Source of the DNA: Salsipaludibacter albus
Lineage (GTDB): Bacteria > Actinomycetota > Nitriliruptoria > Nitriliruptorales > Nitriliruptoraceae
Direction: 5' to 3'
Assembly (NCBI RefSeq): GCF_019798055.1
Contig: NZ_JAHOPH010000011.1
Coordinates: 62,001 to 126,000, forward strand
Length of the DNA stretch: 64,000 bases
A model generated the notes under the pieces. That model had not been told where the DNA came from, made no database searches, and saw only the letters and a program-made list of their open reading frames with translations. The translations under genes and the position numbers were made by a program. Position 1 is the first letter of the stretch, and each line of letters opens with the position of its first letter. Below, in pieces: positions 60,717-64,000 of this stretch.

Positions 60717-61829
60717 ATGGCCATCGAAGTCCACAAGGTCGAGCTCGGCAGCGTCTCGGACGCCAGCGGCATGGCCGACCTCATCACCGACGGCGTGTTC
60801 GGCGCCGACGACGTGATCGGGATCATCGGCAAGACCGAGGGCAACGGTGGCGTCAACGACTTCACGCGGATCCTGGCCGACCAGGCCTTCCGTGGCGTGC
60901 TGATGGAGCACGGCACCCGGTCCGAGGAGGCGATCACGGAGATCCCGATGGCCTGGTCCGGTGGGTGTGACGGGGTGATCACGCCGCACGCCACCGTGTT
61001 CGCCGAGGTGGACGAGCCCCACGGCGGCAGCACCGCCGGTCCCGACGACAAGCGACTCACGGTGGGCATCGCGATGTCCGAGGAGTTGCTGCCGGAGGAC
61101 ATCGGTCGACCGGCGATGGTCACCAAGGTGGCCCGCGGGGTCGAGAAGGCGATGGCCGCGGCCGGGATCACCGACGTCGCCGACGTGCACTACGTGCAGA
61201 CCAAGACGCCGTTGCTGGTGCAGGAGACCATCCAGGACGCGCATCGCCGGGGCGAGACCGTCTACACCGAGGACACCCTGTACTCGATGGACATCTCCAA
61301 CGGCACGACCGCGCTGGGCATCGCCCACGCACTGGGCGAGATCGACGAGGTCCCCGACCCCGAGCAGATCGGCCACGACCACGACCTGTTCTCGTCGGTC
61401 GCGTCGTGCTCGTCGGGCGTGGAGCTGGACCGGGCCCAGATCGTGGTGGTGGGCAACGCCGCCGGTGCGGGCAGCAACTACCGGGTCGGGCACGGCGTCA
61501 TGGAGGACGCCCTCGACGCCGACGGGATCTGGGACGCGATCCGCTCGGCCGGGCTGGACCTGCCCGAGCGGCCCCACCACGACGACCTGGACGGCCGACT
61601 GGTCAACGTCTTCCTGAAGTGCGAGGCCGACCCGCGCGGGACCCTGCGCGGTCGTCGCCAGCTGCCGCTGGACGACTCCGACGTCCACCACCATCGCCAG
61701 ATCAAGGGCGCCGTCGGTGGCGTGACCGCGGCCACGGTCGGCGACTCCGCCGTGTTCGTGTCGGTCGCCGCACTGCACCAGGGCCCCCAGGGCGGCGGCC
61801 CGGTCGCCGCGATCGTCCGGGTCGACTGA
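60717..61829 (+). CDS. Ring-opening amidohydrolase (cyanuric acid hydrolase/barbiturase family)
   Basis: This 370-residue three-fold protein belongs to the family of cyanuric acid hydrolase (AtzD) and barbiturase, which open cyclic imide rings. The first Ser-Lys pair reads as Lys39 in [15 protein letters not shown] and Ser81 in [13 protein letters not shown]. The second repeat has TKTPLLVQ and SVASCSSG. The third contains [10 protein letters not shown] and the closing [14 protein letters not shown]. Which substrate is hydrolysed (barbiturate, cyanuric acid or another imide) cannot be told from sequence alone. The ATG at 60717 follows CAGGAG. An NCS2-type nucleobase permease follows, which favours a pyrimidine-like substrate. 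Confidence 0.85.
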   Translation: MAIEVHKVELGSVSDASGMADLITDGVFGADDVIGIIGKTEGNGGVNDFTRILADQAFRGVLMEHGTRSEEAITEIPMAWSGGCDGVITPHATVFAEVDEPHGGSTAGPDDKRLTVGIAMSEELLPEDIGRPAMVTKVARGVEKAMAAAGITDVADVHYVQTKTPLLVQETIQDAHRRGETVYTEDTLYSMDISNGTTALGIAHALGEIDEVPDPEQIGHDHDLFSSVASCSSGVELDRAQIVVVGNAAGAGSNYRVGHGVMEDALDADGIWDAIRSAGLDLPERPHHDDLDGRLVNVFLKCEADPRGTLRGRRQLPLDDSDVHHHRQIKGAVGGVTAATVGDSAVFVSVAALHQGPQGGGPVAAIVRVD

Positions 61830-61860
61830 GACCCACCAGGCGAGCGGCGTGTTGAGATTG

Positions 61861-61890
61861 TTGCCCATTGGGGTGGGGTACGTCTAGAGT
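61861..61890 (+). promoter_or_regulatory. Promoter of the permease gene with a hairpin in the leader
   Basis: TTGCCC (61861-61866) and TAGAGT (61885-61890) form a -35/-10 pair with an 18-bp spacer. The predicted transcript starts near 61897, about 114 bases before the ATG. Its leader contains GGTGGC at 61901-61906 pairing with GCCACC at 61913-61918, right at the 5' end. Confidence 0.58.
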
Positions 61891-62010
61891 GCTCGGTCAC
61901 GGTGGCCGAACGGCCACCGGCCGGCCATCGCGGGTCCGTCCCCCGTCCGTGAGCGCCCGACCACGCGTGGGGACGCGCGACCGCCGGTCGTGCCGCGACG
62001 GGGAGCAGGC

Positions 62011-63471
62011 ATGAGCACCACCACCGATCCACTCGATCTCAACTACGGCGTCGACGACGTCCCCAAGCCCTTCACGCGGGCGCTCGGACTGTCCCTGCAG
62101 CACGTCCTGACGATGTTCGGGGCCACCATCGCCGTGCCGCTGCTGCTGTCACCGGCACTGGGCTTCGACGGGACCCAGACCGCGATCCTGATCTCGTCGG
62201 CGTTCATCGCGTCCGGGCTGGCCACGATCGCGCAGCTCACGATCGGGTCGCGCCTGCCGATCGTCCAGGGCGTGTCGTTCGCCTTCCTCGGGGCCTTCTT
62301 CGCCATCATCGGTGCCCACTCGGGGGCCGAGGCGATGCAGTACATCGCCGGAGGCATCATCCTGGGTGGCCTCGTCGAGATGCTGGTCGGCTACACCGGG
62401 CTGATCGGCACGCTCCAGAAGTACATCACCCCGATCACGATCGGCCCGGTCATCGCCCTGATCGGGCTGAGCCTGTTCGGCGCCGCCATCGGCAACGTGA
62501 CCAACATCACCGACGACGCGGGTGAGGTCGTCGCCCAGGGCAACTGGTGGATGGCGCTGCTGGTCATCACGCTGGTGTTCCTGTTCTCGCTGATCTGGGC
62601 CCCGCGCAACCGGTTCTTCGCCCTGTTCCCGATCCTGATGGCCGTGGTCGTCAGCTACCTGGTCGCCCTGGTCCTGTCGCTGACCGGGTTGCTCGAGGAG
62701 TCCAACCGCGCCTACGTGTCGTTCTCCGGCATCGGCGGCACGCCCTGGGTCCGCAGCGTGGTCGGCGAGCAGGCCGTGTTCTTCCCGTGGGGGCTGCCGA
62801 AGTTCGACTTCGGGTTCTTCATCGCGATCCTCGCCGCCTACATGGCCTCCGCCATCGAGTCGATCGGGGACTACAACGCCGTGTCGCGAATCGCGGGGCT
62901 GGGAAAGCCCGACACGCGCACGATCTCCAACGGCATCGGCGCCGAGGGCGTGGGCTGCATCGCCACGGCCACGGTCGGAGGGTTCGCGTCCACGTCGTAC
63001 TCGGAGAACATCGGCCTGATCGGGCTGAGCAAGGTCGCCAGCCGCTACGTGGTGCTGCTGGGTGCCGGCGTCCTGATCGTGCTGGGCTTCGTGTCCAAGA
63101 TCGGTGCGGTCATCGCCACCATCCCGGCACCGGTCGTCGGCGGCATCTACATGGCCCTGTTCGGGCTGATCGCCGGGGTCGGCCTGTCCAACCTCCAGAA
63201 CGCCGACATGGACAGCCAGCGCAACCTCCTGATCGTCGGCTTCCTGCTGTTCATGGGCCTGGCCGTGCCGTACTACTTCGGCCAGGTGCCGGCCGACTGG
63301 AACCTGTGGGGCATCGACTGGCTGGGCGACATCGTGTCGTCGATCGGCAGTTCGGGCATCGCCGTCGCCGCCGTGCTGGGACTGTTCCTCGACAACGTCA
63401 TCCCCGGCACCGACGCCGAGCGCGGGATCGGCGCGGACCTGCGCGCTGACACCGAGGGCACCGTCGCCTGA
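62011..63471 (+). CDS. NCS2-family nucleobase permease (uracil/xanthine type)
   Basis: This 486-residue importer has about 14 membrane spans. The NCS2 hallmarks are visible: ALGLSLQHVLTMFGATIAVP at the first span, LPIVQGVSFAFLGAFFAI in span 3, the acidic/polar substrate-site residues in AAYMASAIESIGDYNAVS, and GCIATATVGGFASTSYSENIG. Family members take up uracil, xanthine or related bases by proton symport. Its gene follows the ring-opening amidohydrolase on the same strand, but with its own promoter and a leader of about 114 bases. The ATG at 62011 has GGGGAG seven bases upstream. Confidence 0.93.
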   Translation: MSTTTDPLDLNYGVDDVPKPFTRALGLSLQHVLTMFGATIAVPLLLSPALGFDGTQTAILISSAFIASGLATIAQLTIGSRLPIVQGVSFAFLGAFFAIIGAHSGAEAMQYIAGGIILGGLVEMLVGYTGLIGTLQKYITPITIGPVIALIGLSLFGAAIGNVTNITDDAGEVVAQGNWWMALLVITLVFLFSLIWAPRNRFFALFPILMAVVVSYLVALVLSLTGLLEESNRAYVSFSGIGGTPWVRSVVGEQAVFFPWGLPKFDFGFFIAILAAYMASAIESIGDYNAVSRIAGLGKPDTRTISNGIGAEGVGCIATATVGGFASTSYSENIGLIGLSKVASRYVVLLGAGVLIVLGFVSKIGAVIATIPAPVVGGIYMALFGLIAGVGLSNLQNADMDSQRNLLIVGFLLFMGLAVPYYFGQVPADWNLWGIDWLGDIVSSIGSSGIAVAAVLGLFLDNVIPGTDAERGIGADLRADTEGTVA

Positions 63472-63503
63472 GCCGACCGACACCGGCCCGTTCGACCAGC
63501 ACG

Positions 63504-63537
63504 GTCGAGCCCCCGCGGAGATCCGCGGGGGCTCGAC
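63504..63537. terminator. Bidirectional terminator hairpin after the permease gene
   Basis: A perfect 15-bp stem, GTCGAGCCCCCGCGG with CCGCGGGGGCTCGAC, closes the 4-nt loop AGAT. GTTT follows on the plus strand. It lies between the permease gene and the convergent gene that ends at 63566. Confidence 0.82.
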
Positions 63538-63565
63538 GTTTCGGGCCGTGGTCGGCCGCGACGGC

Positions 63566-64000
63566 TCAGGGAATCGCGATCCCCGCACCGTCGAAGCGGA
63601 CCCAGTTCAGCCGGAACAGGTTGTTGCCGGTCGCGCCCCCGGGCACGGCTCGCGCGACCAGGTACAGGTCGTGGAGGCCGCCCGGGTCGGCCAGCGGGAA
63701 CGACTGGCTCTCCCACGTGCCCGTGCCGCCGGTCGCGGTGAGCTGCACCGTGTCGAGGATCGGACCGTCCGGCGCGTCGAGGTGGATCTCGACGGCCGCC
63801 AGCGGGGCGCCGGCGACGAGGTTGTTGGCGTTGTCGGACACCCGCAGGGTGATGCCGTCGATGCCGACCAGGTCGTAGCCACCGTTGAGCTGCATCCACG
63901 CCCCGTCGTTGAGGCCGGTGCGATGCTCACCACCGCCATCGGGGTCGTTGGTGGTCGCCACGTTGGTGCTCGACTGGTTCAGCACGAACTCGACCTGCTG
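63566..64000 (-). CDS. C-terminal carbohydrate-binding (CBM6-like) part of a larger secreted protein (cut by window edge)
   Basis: The reading frame is open to the right edge; 144 codons are visible before the stop at 63566. The visible part matches the end of a CBM6-type beta-sandwich: NDGAWMQLNGGYDLVGIDGI, then strands with aromatic and Asn residues, and the closing sequence GLHDLYLVARAVPGG followed by NLFRLNWVRFDG, typical of CBM6 modules in PKD- and ThuA-containing proteins. Such modules bind polysaccharide. The protein probably belongs to the same functional class as the 2094-residue secreted protein at 26094. There is no sorting signal or membrane span at this end. Confidence 0.72.
   Translation of the reverse strand, partial: QQVEFVLNQSSTNVATTNDPDGGGEHRTGLNDGAWMQLNGGYDLVGIDGITLRVSDNANNLVAGAPLAAVEIHLDAPDGPILDTVQLTATGGTGTWESQSFPLADPGGLHDLYLVARAVPGGATGNNLFRLNWVRFDGAGIAIP

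Noticed and set aside
61830-62010. A purine or PyrR-type riboswitch or binding site before the nucleobase permease
   Set aside because: Only one short hairpin is visible; the conserved junction or anti-terminator sequences of those elements were not found.

Overview
This window comes from a very G+C-rich bacterial chromosome (about 70% by eye). GTG starts are frequent, genes are densely packed with ATGA/GTGA overlaps, and many -10 elements read TANNNT. Features that point to a high-GC actinobacterium (Actinomycetota) are mycothiol-linked families (an MshB/Mca-like deacetylase and a maleylpyruvate-isomerase-type protein), a tandem CeoB/CeoC-like TrkA pair, Streptomyces-style PHO boxes made of 11-nt GTTCA repeats, a class E/F sortase, a PHO-linked pst/phoU/two-component cluster and a NimA-type flavoprotein beside a MocR regulator. 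I cannot name the genus. No rRNA, tRNA, CRISPR array, prophage or insertion sequence was recognised.

Layout. 1-10.3 kb: a SirB1-like gene cut by the window edge, a crotonase-fold gene, class II fructose bisphosphatase (glpX), then a phosphate regulon in the order pstB / pstS-pstC-pstA / phoU / response regulator / histidine kinase, followed by endonuclease III. 10.5-16.0 kb (minus strand): a potassium-uptake operon with two TrkA-type regulators, a 48-residue membrane peptide, two TrkH-type channels and an unfamiliar membrane-anchored protein between the channels. 16.1-24.3 kb: ispH, an RNase D-like gene, a deacetylase/flavin reductase/oxidoreductase operon, then propionyl/methylmalonyl-CoA genes (mce, thiolase, meaB, marR). 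24.3-32.4 kb: cell-surface genes, namely an Asp-rich excalibur protein with a sorting-like tail, a sortase and a 2094-residue secreted multidomain protein. 32.5-37.1 kb: the methylmalonyl-CoA mutase catalytic subunit behind a palindromic operator, a LysR gene, and a nuclease-fold gene bracketed by two 79-bp hairpin repeats. 37.3-54.4 kb: ppc and a mixed set of housekeeping and accessory enzymes, an acetyltransferase remnant, a sugar kinase, a SulP-STAS-cNMP protein and an M13 peptidase. 54.4-64 kb: ilvC, an MMPL exporter, a NimA/rhodanese operon divergent from its probable MocR regulator, a ring-opening amidohydrolase followed by an NCS2 permease, and the C-terminal end of a carbohydrate-binding secreted protein.

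How they work together. PhoP/PhoR homologues probably control pstB and pstS through the two PHO boxes, with PhoU tying transport to signalling. The two TrkA proteins probably gate the two TrkH channels. mce, meaB and the mutase subunit belong to one pathway but lie in separate transcription units; the B12-binding mutase subunit is not in the window. The amidohydrolase and permease fit cyclic imide or pyrimidine uptake and cleavage.

The most unusual signals are: (i) the AbiEi/DUF559-like gene flanked by two near-identical 79-bp hairpin repeats; (ii) a REP-like element present three times whose stem changes in a compensatory way around a conserved 11-nt loop; (iii) two divergent gene pairs that share a symmetric -10 element; (iv) the six-gene Trk operon with its two uncharacterised members; and (v) the sortase with its non-LPXTG candidate substrate.
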